Shown one piece after another: positions 1 to 9,537 of a stretch of 22,454 nucleotides of DNA. The notes below the pieces were generated by a model. That model was not told the origin of the DNA and searched no databases. It saw only the letters and a list, made by a program, of their open reading frames with translations. Each line of letters opens with the position of its first letter. The stretch's first letter is position 1. The position numbers and the translations under genes were made by a program. This DNA is from Gnetum montanum (lineage: Eukaryota; Streptophyta; Gnetopsida; Gnetales; Gnetaceae): assembly GCA_015680685.1 (NCBI GenBank), contig MNCI01005834.1, forward strand, positions 1 through 22,454, written 5' to 3'.

Positions 1-360
1 GATTACTCAAGATAGTAGTAGAAAATTACAATTTCAAAATTTCCTACCACTCCAGAAAGCATTGAAAAAAGAATAAAACCAAACTTTGGAATGTTTTTNT
101 TAACAAAAACACACATAAAAAGACTGGTAGAAATTTTGTTTCTAGAAAGAGATTCCAATAACCAAAGGCTATTATTGACACAAAAACTTTAGAAGACCCT
201 TCCCTTTAGGCTATAGCTTCAACTGTAGCCATTACTATCCTTCCTCAAATGTTTCTAGCTCTACCCCTCATCCTACCCCTGCCTGCAAAATTTTATGCTT
301 AAAACATACATTCAAACAAAGCTACTTAAGAAACATATTGGCCTAATTCATATATAAATT
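1..360. other. No recognisable gene
   Basis: AT-rich sequence with no readable coding frame on either strand. An undetermined base lies at position 99 inside a T run. The stretch lies downstream of the minus-strand subtilase fragment and could hold further decayed parts of it, but I could not align any part to the rest of a subtilase. Confidence 0.5.
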
Positions 361-1198
361 TTATCCAAAAAAAAAGAAACCTAAATGAAGGGATCTTTTA
401 GCTATTATAACAAAAACTATATTATGATTCACACCTCCTCTACCTTCAAGGTCCAAGCTACCACAAGTGTAGAAGTTTGCATTTCCATTGCCATCGTGGC
501 TGGTGTTTCCATCATAGATGAGTGTGAGATTTGGATCTTCCAGTAGTAGTTCCCCAGAGTAGGGTGAGGTTTCAGCATACTCGATGCCATTGGTGAGCAC
601 TATGATGGCCAGGAAGTCATGATCAAGGGTGCTAGTAACGATGGTCATGATCCAGGGCACGAGATTTAAGGTGATGTCAATGCTATGTCTGGAGTTTTTA
701 GTCAAGAAAGTGACAAAGACATGGTAGTGGACTGAAGTGGTGAAGGTGCCAATGACGATGTTGTTGGTGTAGTACTGCTATGAGTTGTCACCAAGCGAGA
801 GTGAAAGCATGACAATGTCATCAGATAGAGTGGCATCCATGGCTGCAAGGATGTGAGAGCTAAAGTAGCCATAGTCTCACCAGAACTTGTAGATGGTGAT
901 TCGCGCAAGCCAAGCCATGTCGTGGGTAGTGTCATTGGCATAGCCAAGCATGCTAATGTTGACCATGACATTGTCGATGATTGCTGATGATGTGTGCATG
1001 TTGTGGCCCTCAGTGTTGAGTGAGGATGCAGTAAGGGCCGACTGGCCTACTATCTTATTGCTACCTTGGTTGAAGAAGCACATGCCAATGAGCTTGTTAT
1101 TATAGCTGAAGCATGGGCCACCATCGTAGGTGCCTTTCCAATGTTCCAGCAAAGCTCTAAAGCTAGCATCATTAAAGCTGGTTCGATTGGGCTAGGCA
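361..1198 (-). pseudogene. Subtilisin-like serine protease (subtilase, S8 family) pseudogene fragment
   Basis: Plant subtilases are secreted serine proteases with an Asp-His-Ser triad and a PA domain inserted between His and Ser. Read from about 1195 downward, one frame gives family blocks in the right order: SFNDASF, then HWKGTYDGGPCFSYNNKLIG, then the catalytic-His loop NTEGHNMHTSS (normally D-x-x-GHGTHTAS), GYANDTTHDMAWLARITIYK, ILAAMDATLSDD, MLSLSLGD and VPWIMTIVTSTLDHDF. Stops interrupt this frame: TAG where the family has Trp before Pro (about 1196-1198), TGA after the YKFW block and TAG after SLGDNS. The His itself is kept, but the neighbouring Gly-Thr is Asn-Met. The catalytic Asp region and the whole Ser half are absent. 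About 270 of the usual 700-plus residues remain, so this is a non-functional relic. Similarity fades near the start of the PA domain, and the last residues toward 361 are unassigned. Family call is firm; which subtilase subgroup is unknown. Confidence 0.85.
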
Positions 1199-1784
1199 GC
1201 CTACAGTAGCAATTGCAGACAAAGAAAAAGATAGAATGGAAATAGAATTCTCATTCACATTTCCATTCTCATTCTACATTTGGTTTCATTTTTCCTTTTT
1301 ATATGTGCAGTGGAAATACAAAAAGCTATGGCTCTTTAGTTCACAATCTACGCAACAGGAATACGAAAAGGTGTGGCTCTTCGATTCATATTTTTTTCAT
1401 TTCATAGGATTTTATGTGGCACATGATGTGAAGGGCATTACTTGGAGGGAGAAAAATACACTCCTCCCTCCCCCCCTATCATATGATACAAGTTGGCCTT
1501 TCAACCAAAAAAATAGAGATCATGGTGACATTAGAAATAAGAAAAGACAATAATATCCAATGAAAGACCTGTCATAATATCTCACCATTATCATGTGGCA
1601 TCAGAATAACACGATCATATTTATATAGGCTTTTGTATATTTTGAATACACCTGAGCTCTAATTTATAATGTGTATAGATAAGAGATTCATCTTTGTTAC
1701 TACTCACAAGCAGTTATATACTTCTTGTCTAGAAATAGAATTTTCATCTAAATTAAGAAAGTGATAGGTGTCAGGAACGCTGAT
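1199..1784. other. Unassigned region with an imperfect direct repeat
   Basis: No gene is supported. A plus-strand open stretch (1236-1553) is built on CATTCTCATT-type and T-rich low-complexity sequence and resembles no family I know. Two imperfect copies of a roughly 36-bp unit (GGAATACGAAAAGGTGTGGC-like) lie at about 1311-1346 and 1356-1391. Confidence 0.5.
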
Positions 1785-1852
1785 CTTGTCATTTCTAGTT
1801 CAAATTTTACTACATTGTCTTGTCATTTCTGGTTTAAATTTTACTCCATTGT
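1785..1852. repeat. 34-bp tandem duplication, two copies
   Basis: Units at 1785-1818 and 1819-1852 begin CTTGTCATTTCT and end CATTGT. They differ at 3 of 34 positions by direct reading. This looks like an old local duplication with no coding role. Confidence 0.9.
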
Positions 1853-2245
1853 ATCCTTTGTAACTAATTGTGTTTCCATTGATTTTCTTGAAATTAGCAC
1901 ATATTCAAGATCTCTATGATGTGATAATACTGATACTTCCATCTCTGTTTCTAATGACAATATCCTTATATCATTACAGTCAGTGGTTTGAATTTGAGCA
2001 CATTAAATCTAATTGTTTACGTTTTAAGCACATTAAATATAATTAAGATACTGCAGTTACAACCATAGTCTGAAAGGTCTAATAAAATTTGAGTTCCAAT
2101 TTCATTATGTTATTAAACTTTAAGTTCAATTACTTGTGTGTAGGTAATTGCTTTGGAAATGTGATATGACTTTTGAACCAACATCAAGCATGTCTATTTT
2201 GAAGTCTACCTTTCAAGCTACATCATACTTGTGTACAGGTAATTT
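1853..2245. other. AT-rich sequence upstream of truncated element B
   Basis: No gene seen. Short echoes occur: GCACATTAAAT at about 1999 and 2029, and an ACTTGTGTRYAGGTAATT-like motif near 2131 and 2228. If element B were complete, its 5' LTR and primer-binding site would lie here, but neither aligns with the LTRs of A, B or C. Confidence 0.45.
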
Positions 2246-2340
2246 CTCTACATTAGTTATATCATACATGATCACTATAAGGGTATTAATGATATATCTT
2301 TCAAAAACTCTGAAATCACACATATCATAAACCAAGAACA

Positions 2341-3232
2341 ATGTCTCTCTCACACATAAATGACTATGAACTATATAGTGAACACATTCATTGGAGAACT
2401 AATGAGATATATGATGAAGAAGATTAGAGTGATCAACCTTATGTAGGGGTTTCTTATGATCATGATTACCCTAATGAAACTCAAATACTACATTCACTTA
2501 AGGCAAAAAATCTTATAGGAGCTGATGTAGGTCCTAAACTAGGGGAGGCCTCAAGGCCTAAGACCTTCTCGAAACCAAGAAATCATAAATCAAGGGATCC
2601 TAAGGAATACCATAGATGCCATGGAAATTCCTCATCTTCCTCTTCCCCTTCAATGTCTAGTTCTAACAAAGATGAATTTATCTATAGAGATAAAGCTCCA
2701 TTAAATGGTTGGACTAAAAACTAGAATCAAACCCACAGGAAAAGTCAAAGAAGTCACCATGAGCATAGAAATTTCCCTCACAATCAGTTTGATGATGATA
2801 AAACACTATTGGCCACTAAGAGCCTAATGCACATCATCAAGGCCATTGAAATATGTTGCAAGCATCACAAACAAAGTCATTTACCTATGCTAGACATGAA
2901 TAATCTTCCTAAGTTTGCAGGAGGCTATGATTCTCATCCACAACATCATTTACAACATGGAAAGTGAGTGGAAAAAACTTAAGCTCTTCCCAAGGATACT
3001 AATTGATAGAGCCAAAACATGGTATAGATCATTGAGACCAAATTTAATTCCACAATGGTCTATAATGTTGGAACTTCTCAACAAGAAATAACAAACCTAT
3101 GTAAGAGTGTCCAACTTGAGCAAATAGATCCAAGAGTGGCAACAAGAATAACATGAACCCTTGGACATGGCCTTAGATAGACATTATGTCTTACTGAATA
3201 GATGTCTAGGTCATGATTTCTCCAAGGAAGAC
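2341..3232 (+). pseudogene. Element B gag, 5' part (pseudogene)
   Basis: Starts ATG-TCT-CTC-TCA, as in element A's gag, in the same context (..AACAATG). The N-terminal region aligns with A: HWRTNEIYDEED, DQPYVG, LLATKSLMHI, and the start of the Retrotrans_gag-like core (KFAGGYD). The last recognisable part reads LNRCLGHDFSKED, matching A's LNNCLGHGFSEER, and is then cut by element A's insertion at 3232/3233. In-frame stops appear early (TAG after YDEED; TAG after GWTKN), and frameshifts follow the GGYD block. The frame recovers at about 3127 (QEWQQE). Gag would form the particle coating the element's RNA. This copy is dead. Confidence 0.8.
3228..3232. repeat. Target site duplication of element A, left copy
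   Basis: AAGAC lies directly before the 5' LTR of A, and AAGAG (9533-9537) directly after the 3' LTR: 4 of 5 bases match. Skipping A between the two copies rejoins B's gag in register with A's own uninterrupted gag (..GFSEERLMYHIMDG), which independently confirms the insertion point. Confidence 0.88.
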
Positions 3233-4145
3233 TGATAAGCCCTGATATTGAACCACTATTATCGTACCCTTGATATCGAGTACAAGATATCAGGTTTGAT
3301 GAGTCCTGATATCAAAGCCCTGATATTAGGTACTCGATATCACAGCCTGGATACAATATTGTATACACAATATCATGATTCTTGTGTTGGCCTATAAATA
3401 TAGCACTCAAGTGCATGGGAAGAGTTAGTAAGAAAATTAGGTGTAAGTGTAGAGGATTTTTGTTTAGTTTTTAGTTCATCCCAATCCTTTCCCCAATGCA
3501 TGCCCACAGTGTGGTGATTGTAATTGTACAAAACCTTTATTTGAGTGTAACGTACTTGGACATGCACATGACTAATAATAAAGATTGAGATTACTTTATC
3601 ATTGCAACATTCACTTAGTTCTAATTACTTAACTATTATTGTTATTTATTATTTTCTTCATTAATATTTCTTACCCTTCATTTACTATCCCTGTTACTAA
3701 ACACAGAATGAGTATGACTTAATCACGAGCATTTAAGTGTGACTACTTGGTAACCCAGTAGCATATCTAGGAGTGCTCAAGTAATATATGGTTGGTAATC
3801 CCAAAAGTAGTACATGAGGTCCAAGATGTGTATCAATGATTAAGGAAAAATGCTCATCACACTTAGGCTAGCTTAGATTCTCTTCTCCCATTCCCTATTA
3901 GCTTAAACAATGCTTTTTTCCATTGTCTCTAGGAGTAGCACTAGTTTATGACCATATCATATGCCTCACTCTGGACTAAACCATATGTGATAAAGCAAAT
4001 ACTAGTCTAGGAGGGAAGATAGTGAACTGTGATCAATGTGTAACTATCTAGATACCACAACTAGATCGTCTACGGAGTTTGACCGGATTGTGTATGAATG
4101 CTCTTATTTGTATGGTTGAGTATAGGGGTACCTAGCCACTCATCA
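3233..4145 (+). repeat. Element A 5' LTR
   Basis: Begins TGATAAGCCC and ends CACTCATCA. It aligns over its whole length with 8620-9532. The U3 part holds four GATATC and two GATATT sites between 3243 and 3341, upstream of a TATA box. A plus-strand transcript would start shortly after the TATA box. Confidence 0.92.
3393..3400 (+). promoter_or_regulatory. TATA box of element A 5' LTR
   Basis: TATAAATA in CCTATAAATATAGCACTC, about 160 bp into the LTR. The same motif sits at the matching place in A's 3' LTR, in B's LTR (as CATAAATA) and in C's LTR, which supports its being the element's core promoter. Confidence 0.75.
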
Positions 4146-4146
4146 T

Positions 4147-4164
4147 TGGCATTGTTGCTAGGGA
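4147..4164 (+). promoter_or_regulatory. Primer-binding site, tRNA-Asp type
   Basis: TGGCATTGTTGCTAGGGA starts one base after the 5' LTR. It matches the complement of the plant tRNA-Asp 3' end (TGGCGCCGTTGCCGGGGA, from knowledge of Athila/Tat elements) at 13 of 18 positions. The mismatches are C-to-T or G-to-A changes, mostly at former CG sites, as expected from decay of methylated DNA. Confidence 0.75.
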
Positions 4165-4278
4165 CAGTGCTAGTTGTTTATATTAGTTATATCATACAAT
4201 ATCATTGTAACAAAGTATTCATGATATATCTTTTAGAAAAGAAACTAATTTCAAGTAAGTCACACATGATTCACAACA

Positions 4279-6598
4279 ATGTCTCTCTCACAAGACTATG
4301 ATAACACAACAACTAGTAAGGTAATTCTTTGGAGAACCAATGAATTATATGATGATGAAGACGAAGTTTGGAGTACTCAACCTTATGCAGGAATCCCCTA
4401 TGTTTATGAACATCCCAATGGTACTCAAGGACTCTTTTCATTCAACTTTGACACCTCTAGTGAGGATGGGACATCCCATAGAACGAGGGGGCCTATAAGA
4501 CCTAGGAACTTCTCAATAGTTAACAAGAATTTATCTATGGATGATTGGAAGACTTACAGAAGTAATGATGAGTATTCTAGTTCTTCGCTTCCTCTATCCC
4601 TTCAACATTAGGTTGTAACATGGATGACCATATTTCAAGGGATCAACGTAGAACTAAAAATCAAGCTCACCAGAAAAATCAAGAATGCCAACATGAACAA
4701 GGAAAACATTATTCCAACTCACAGATTCATAACCTACCTAGTGACAATGAACCCTTGTTGGCCACTAAGAGCCTAATGCATATACAAGAGGATGTTCACA
4801 TATCCTGTAGGCATTGAAAAGAAAGTCGTATACCTAGGCTTGATTTAAACAATTTTTCCAAGTTTTTAGGAGGCTATGATTTAGATCTGCAATAGCATTT
4901 ACAAGCCTTCTATGATACCTGTGCATGGAAAAATATTGATAATGGGTGGCAAAAAATTAAGCTCTTTCCTATGACACTCGTTGGCCAAGCAAAAGTATGG
5001 TACAAGTCCTTAAAACCAAAATCAATTCATAGATGGCCAACAATGGTGGAACTCTTTATTGAACGATATCATACCTATGCCAGAGTATTAGCCTTGAGGA
5101 GACAAATCCAAGAATAGAAACAAGGGCAACATGAAACCTTGGACATGGACTTAGAAAGGTACTATTCATTATTAAACAACTGCCTAGGCCATGGATTCTC
5201 TGAGGAGAGGCTGATGTATCACATCATGGATGGACTTCATAATGAAACAAGGGAGACTCTAGGGATGTATGCCCCAAGTCAACTATATGAGCTATGGACC
5301 CACCAACTTCAAGAGCTTATCAAACAGGTAGCAAGAAAAGAAGGAAAAATAGCTAAATGGGAGAATGTTGAAAGTTCTTAATAGGACCAAAATCTCAACT
5401 TAGCAACTGTCCATGATCATGAAGAGGAGACATTAACTCACTTCAAGGAGGTGGAATCATCTTTGCCAATCCTATTATCACTAGATGAAATCTAGGCAAA
5501 GATTAATAAGATGACAGAATGGGTACATAAAAAATATGGAGAATATGCTAACATTATTAGAGGTAGAACTATGCCAAATCAAGAAATAGGACAAGACACC
5601 ATGCAACAATTAGAACGAAGGGTTGAAGAAAATAAGAATAAGAATCCAACTGCTAATCTTACATATCAATGTAATGTTTTTTTGTATGATCACCCCAAAG
5701 GCAAATGCCCAATCTTGTTGCATTTACATGAGCATTGGGGAGGAATGCTACATCCATATTTTGTACAGAAATAGCGGGTTCAACTGCAGTGGAAAAAACC
5801 CTAGTCATGAGGGAAATCACTGCCAACCAGACCATACCCTCTGTATGTCCCAACGTTAGACGTTTATTATGTGCAATACTTTGTTTCTCCAACTAGATCA
5901 ACATCCTCTACTTCACCTCATCACTATCATTCTCCTGACTACTATCCACCCATGTCCTCTCCAACAAGATCACCACCATATGTTCCTTACACTTTTCCTC
6001 AACCTCAATATTCTCATCCTTCACCTCCTTCTACATCGTCACCAATTGTACTAGAAGGTTTTGCACCACAACACCAACCCACGATGTTACTTGTGCTGCT
6101 ACTGTCAACAGTAGTGGAGGTACTCAAAAGCGTTCTTTCTTCAGGCATGGCTATAGAAAGAAACAACATAATTCTAAAACCACTACATCCTCCAACTCAG
6201 CACAAGCCAAACGCTATGATGCAGCTTTATCCTTGAACTTAATTCCTCATGTTACTTTATCTAGGCCACCAATCAATGCTCCAACAGCCATGCGGCCCAA
6301 TGAATATAACCACATAGGAGGACACATTGATCCTTGCATACCATCTTACGATCATGGGTGCCATAGTGGGTTAGCTTGTTATCACATGACCACATATTAT
6401 AATCTACCCCACTATGTTTCCTATAATCAAGTGTGTGCACCCCAATTTGGGTATAGTCCAACCACCACATCAAAAGACACCCAATGGTTTGGATATGACT
6501 AGGTTCCAATATTTTCAAAATGCATGGATCCAACCATTCCATTTATTAATTCTCACCATGATCAAAAGTTTAGATATGGGGGATATCCCCCATTCTAA
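4279..6598 (+). pseudogene. Element A gag (pseudogene)
   Basis: Starts MSLSQDYD at 4279, a start shared with element B. A polar N-terminal region of about 190 residues leads into a Retrotrans_gag (PF03732)-like core at about 4860-5270: FLGGYD, WQKIKLFPMTLVGQAKVWYK, MVELFIERYHTYA, LRRQIQE, LERYYSLLNNC, GFSEERLMYHIMDGLHNETR. After it come LYDHPKGKCP, a Pro/Tyr/Ser-rich stretch (about 5880-6050) and a C-terminus ending GGYPPF before TAA. No clear CCHC zinc knuckle is seen. Two frameshifts (near 4611 and 6085) and several stops break it, for example TAG after RQIQE where element B keeps TGG (Trp). Gag would package the element's RNA. The terminal stop and GGYPPF ending are shared with B, so this is probably a true gag end and not a fused gag-pol. 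Confidence 0.85.
6576..6593. repeat. 18-bp perfect palindrome at the end of gag
   Basis: ATGGGGGATATCCCCCAT ends 2 bases before gag's TAA. Element B has the equivalent GGGGGTTACCCCC hairpin at 11052-11064, also within the last gag codons. The peptide (GGYPPF) partly forces these bases. Confidence 0.85.
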
Positions 6599-8007
6599 CA
6601 AACAAAATTAATAAAATTTTTTCCTTTTCTTTAATTTTACAATTTTTTGTTTTCTAGTTTTTTCATCTTTCAATTGTTGTTTTATCTTTTTATTTGTTAT
6701 TCTATCTTTTTGAGGGTAATCTAATTGGCAAATAAAATACTCATGTGACTTGTAGATTGAGGTGTTGTTCTATGCTATCAAGTCTTAGGTGACTAATTAT
6801 GTGGACAAATAGCCCACCACATCCACCCAACCATTCTATTCATAAGAGGTTCTGCTTTGGGTACGATGATATTCTTGTCATCATGAAAACATAAAAGCAA
6901 TTTTGTGCTCATTATTCCTAGAGCAAAAAATGATGGACTAAGAGGGAATGGCCAAGGTGTGACATCAAGGGGACTTGTGGATTCTCTTTGGTGACATCTG
7001 TAGGAGTTATCATGCAGCCTAGTTGTACTAAGATCCTTGTAGATCTAATGAAAAATGGAAGTAAGAGTAATAAAGGCACTCAATAAAGAAACCTAATGCT
7101 ATTCTAGGGGGTCCCACTGGAAATACATGCACCCATGCTTGAAGGTAGGTAGCTTCTCTGGATCATGCATAAGAAAAAGCGAAAAAGAAAGAAAGAAGAG
7201 AAAGTGTGCCAAAGCGGCCATACAAAAAAAAAAGTGCTGCAATGAAATTCTGAATCACTCCTCCCTTGAAAAAAATGTGAAGTGATCATATGCCTTGCTA
7301 TCATGATGCTCTTATGGTTGTCCATCATTGGATGAAACAATGCGATGTCACTAATCGACGAAGTGGACTTGGTCTTGATTTTGGAGCAACAGGCTAATGA
7401 CACATTAATCACATCCTACAATTAGGATTCATTGTGCCCTGGGTTAGTTACCTCATGCTCCAATCTCTACAATCCCTTCTATAATTCACCTCATCTCATT
7501 TTTCATGTATTTGTGACTCGTGTCTTGTGTAGCATTGAATTTAGACCTCATCATGGTGGTATCTACATATGTGTGTTTTGTGGAACTGGTGTCGATTACA
7601 TTTAACCCTTTTAGTGCCTACATACATTTTTAAGTGTGGTTACATAAGGGCATCATAGGTAGGAACCTACTCTAGGGAGGATCCACTTGCGTAACTTTTG
7701 TAATTTGCACTTTTTACACATCACCACATCATTTTATACCCTCTGAGTACTTCATTGCCAAATATATTCTTTCCTTTGTCATCATTTTATCAAATGTTCC
7801 TCAAAACCATTACATGTCCTTTTATGTGTCACTTAAACAAATCAGGTCTGACATTAAACTTCTAGGGTAACTTCCTTGAAAAACATTTCTACCTCTAGAA
7901 TCACACTAAGCAACGAATTAAGCATTTACTATGGGAAATGAGTAACATATAAGATAACTGAATTATTTAAACAACCTTACTAACAATAAGTACTTGTGTG
8001 ATTACAA
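6599..8007. other. Element A spacer between gag and 3' ORF
   Basis: No coding frame is supported and no pol motif is present. The minus-strand open stretch at 7104-7412 has no counterpart in B. The spacer aligns in order with B's 11073-12135. Two islands are almost unchanged: 6961-6991 and 7033-7067 (see findings). The last 400 bp before 8008 show little similarity to B. Confidence 0.7.
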
Positions 8008-8445
8008 ATGGCCCCTAACAGAGAATAGTAAGGAGGACCTTCTCAAGGTGCAACTGAACGTCTAGGAGGAGGTAGAGGCCAAGGACCTCATGCAGAACAT
8101 GCAGAGTAGGAGGCATAATTATTCAGCATCCATTAGGAAACTCTTGTCACTGCACAATTTGGCCAAGCAAAAGGTGGAGAGGTTAGGGCCAGAGCGTATG
8201 AAGAGGAACAACAACTATTTGCAGCATGGTATGTCAAAGCTAATCAAATGTTCTTACAACTTCCATGTTTTTGGGAAGTGCAAACTCCATCAAACATTGG
8301 AACATCAGCATGGATGACTCATGATCCTCAGATAGAAGAGGAGAAACTTCAGGCACTTCTTCAACAGTATCAATCTCAAAAGCTTGGAGTGCAAGACAAA
8401 GGAAAGTCACCCATGGGGGAGTCACCACCACCAAGAACCACATGA
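8008..8445 (+). pseudogene. Element A short 3' ORF (aORF), conserved tail
   Basis: One frame of 146 codons from ATG (MAPNRE) to TGA, with five internal stops (three TAG, two TAA) and no frameshift. The N-terminus is Gly/Gln-rich (GGPSQGATERLGGGRGQGPH). The C-terminal half reads EEEQQLFAAWYVKANQ, FLQLPCFWEVQTPSNIGTSA, then HDPQIEEEKLQALLQQYQSQ and a basic Pro-rich end (SPPPRTT). That tail is shared with the 3' ORFs of B and C, also at the last position before the 3' LTR. The start aligns with C's (APKGK..GGSSQQ), so A keeps both ends of a longer protein and has lost the middle. Function unknown: it occupies the place of the env-like or additional ORF in Athila-type elements, but I see no signal peptide or membrane segment. 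Confidence 0.7.
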
Positions 8446-8619
8446 GTTCTACAAGTTTTGTATTTTGTCTATGTCCAAATTCTTTTTAATCCCACACTAT
8501 AGCATGAAACAGTCCATGGTCATTCAATAATACCATACCTATCCACTTTTTGTAATTGAATGAACTTATTCCTCACTTTGTTTGACTTGGGGATGAGTTT
8601 TTATTCCATTGTGAGGGTA
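8446..8619 (+). promoter_or_regulatory. Element A 3' untranslated part with polypurine-like box (8585-8619)
   Basis: ACTTGGGGATGAGTTTTTATTC and GTGAGGGTA run up to the 3' LTR start. The ACTTGAGGATGAGTT-like box and a G-rich run are shared with B (14584-14616) and C (20909-20943). The final G-rich run is the likely polypurine tract that primes plus-strand DNA synthesis. A TCAATAATNCCATACC-like motif further upstream (about 8524) is also partly shared. Confidence 0.65.
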
Positions 8620-9532
8620 TGATGAGCCCTGTTATCATACCCCTGATATCGGGTAAAAGATATTAGATTTGATGAGTCCCAATATTAGACTCCCAATATC
8701 AGAGCCCTGATATCAGGTACCTGATATCGCAACCTGGATATGATATCATATACACAATATCATGATTCCTGTGTTGGCCTATAAATATAGCACTCAGGTG
8801 CATGGGAAGAGTCAGTAAGAAAAGTAGGTGTAAGTTTAGAGTCTTTTTGTTCATTTTTTAGTTCACCTCAACCCTTTCCCCAATGCATGCCTGCAGTGTG
8901 GTGATTGTAATTGTACAAAACCTTTATTCAAGTCTGACATACTTGGACACACACATGATTGAAAATAAAGATCGAGATTACTTCATCGTTGCAGCATTCA
9001 CTTAGTTTTAACTGCTTAAATGTTATTATTATTTATTGTTTTCTTCATTAATATTTCTTACCCTTCATTTAATATCCTTGTTATTAAACGTGGAATGAGT
9101 ACGACTTAATCATGAGCATTTAAGTGTGACTACTTGGTAACCTAATAGCGTATCTAGGAGCACTCAAGTAATATATGCTTGGTAATCCCAGAAGTAGTAC
9201 ACAAGGTCCAAGATGTGTACAGATGATTAAGGGCAAATGCTCATCGAACTTAGGCTAGCTTAGATTCTCTTCTCCCATTCCCTATTAGCTTAAACAAGGT
9301 TATTTTACATTGCCTCTAGGAGTAGCACTATTTTAGAACCACATCATATGCCTCACTTTGGGCTAAACCATACATGACAAAGCAAATACTAGTCCAGGTG
9401 GAAAAACAATGAACTGTGATCAACGTGTAACTATCTAGATGCTACAACTAGCCCATCTACGGAGTTCGATTGGATTGTGTGTGAATGCTCGTATTTGTAT
9501 GGTTGAGTGTAGGGGTACCTAGCCATTCATCA
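8620..9532 (+). repeat. Element A 3' LTR
   Basis: Begins TGATGAGCCC and ends CATTCATCA; same length as the 5' LTR. U3 contains a perfect 20-bp palindrome at 8709-8728 (GATATCAGG, mirrored around GGTACC), decayed in the 5' LTR at 3322-3341. The TATA box is at 8780-8787. Followed by the right target duplication AAGAG. Confidence 0.92.
8780..8787 (+). promoter_or_regulatory. TATA box of element A 3' LTR
   Basis: TATAAATA about 160 bp into the LTR, at the same place as in the 5' LTR. Confidence 0.7.
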
Positions 9533-9537
9533 AAGAG
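9533..9537. repeat. Target site duplication of element A, right copy
   Basis: AAGAG follows the 3' LTR end; the partner AAGAC is at 3228-3232. Confidence 0.88.

Larger units (their letters stand above)
3233..9532 (+). mobile_element. Element A: complete pol-less Ty3/gypsy-type LTR retrotransposon nested in B
   Basis: A 6300-bp element with 913-bp LTRs (3233-4145, 8620-9532) bounded by TGAT..ATCA, flanked by AAGAC/AAGAG. A tRNA-Asp-like primer-binding site follows the 5' LTR and a polypurine-like box precedes the 3' LTR. Inside are gag (4279-6598), a spacer of about 1.4 kb and a 146-codon 3' ORF (8008-8445). The Asp-type primer site and gag type suggest the Athila/Tat side of Ty3/gypsy elements. 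I find no aspartic protease, YxDD reverse transcriptase box or integrase; the 2.0 kb from gag's end to the 3' LTR is too short for pol. Element A therefore fits the non-autonomous TR-GAG class. The two LTRs differ at roughly 27 of 235 hand-aligned positions (TATA region onward), so the insertion is old. Confidence 0.9.

Noticed and set aside
702-971. Minus-strand open frame of 89 codons
   Set aside because: Out-of-frame shadow of the subtilase relic; the homologous frame is the neighbouring one.
1236-1553. 105-codon plus-strand open frame
   Set aside because: Phe-rich translation of T-rich low-complexity sequence containing a local direct repeat; no family resemblance.
3243-3341. CRISPR-like spaced repeats (GATATC array in the LTR)
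   Set aside because: Units are 6-10 bp with irregular spacing, lie inside a retrotransposon LTR, and the genome is plant-like.
5659-5892. Minus-strand open frame opposite gag of A (also 6273-6542)
   Set aside because: Shadows of the gag reading frame on the other strand; gag is supported by homology to B.
7104-7412. 102-codon minus-strand open frame in A's spacer
   Set aside because: Phe/Ser-rich, read from purine-rich spacer; not conserved in B.
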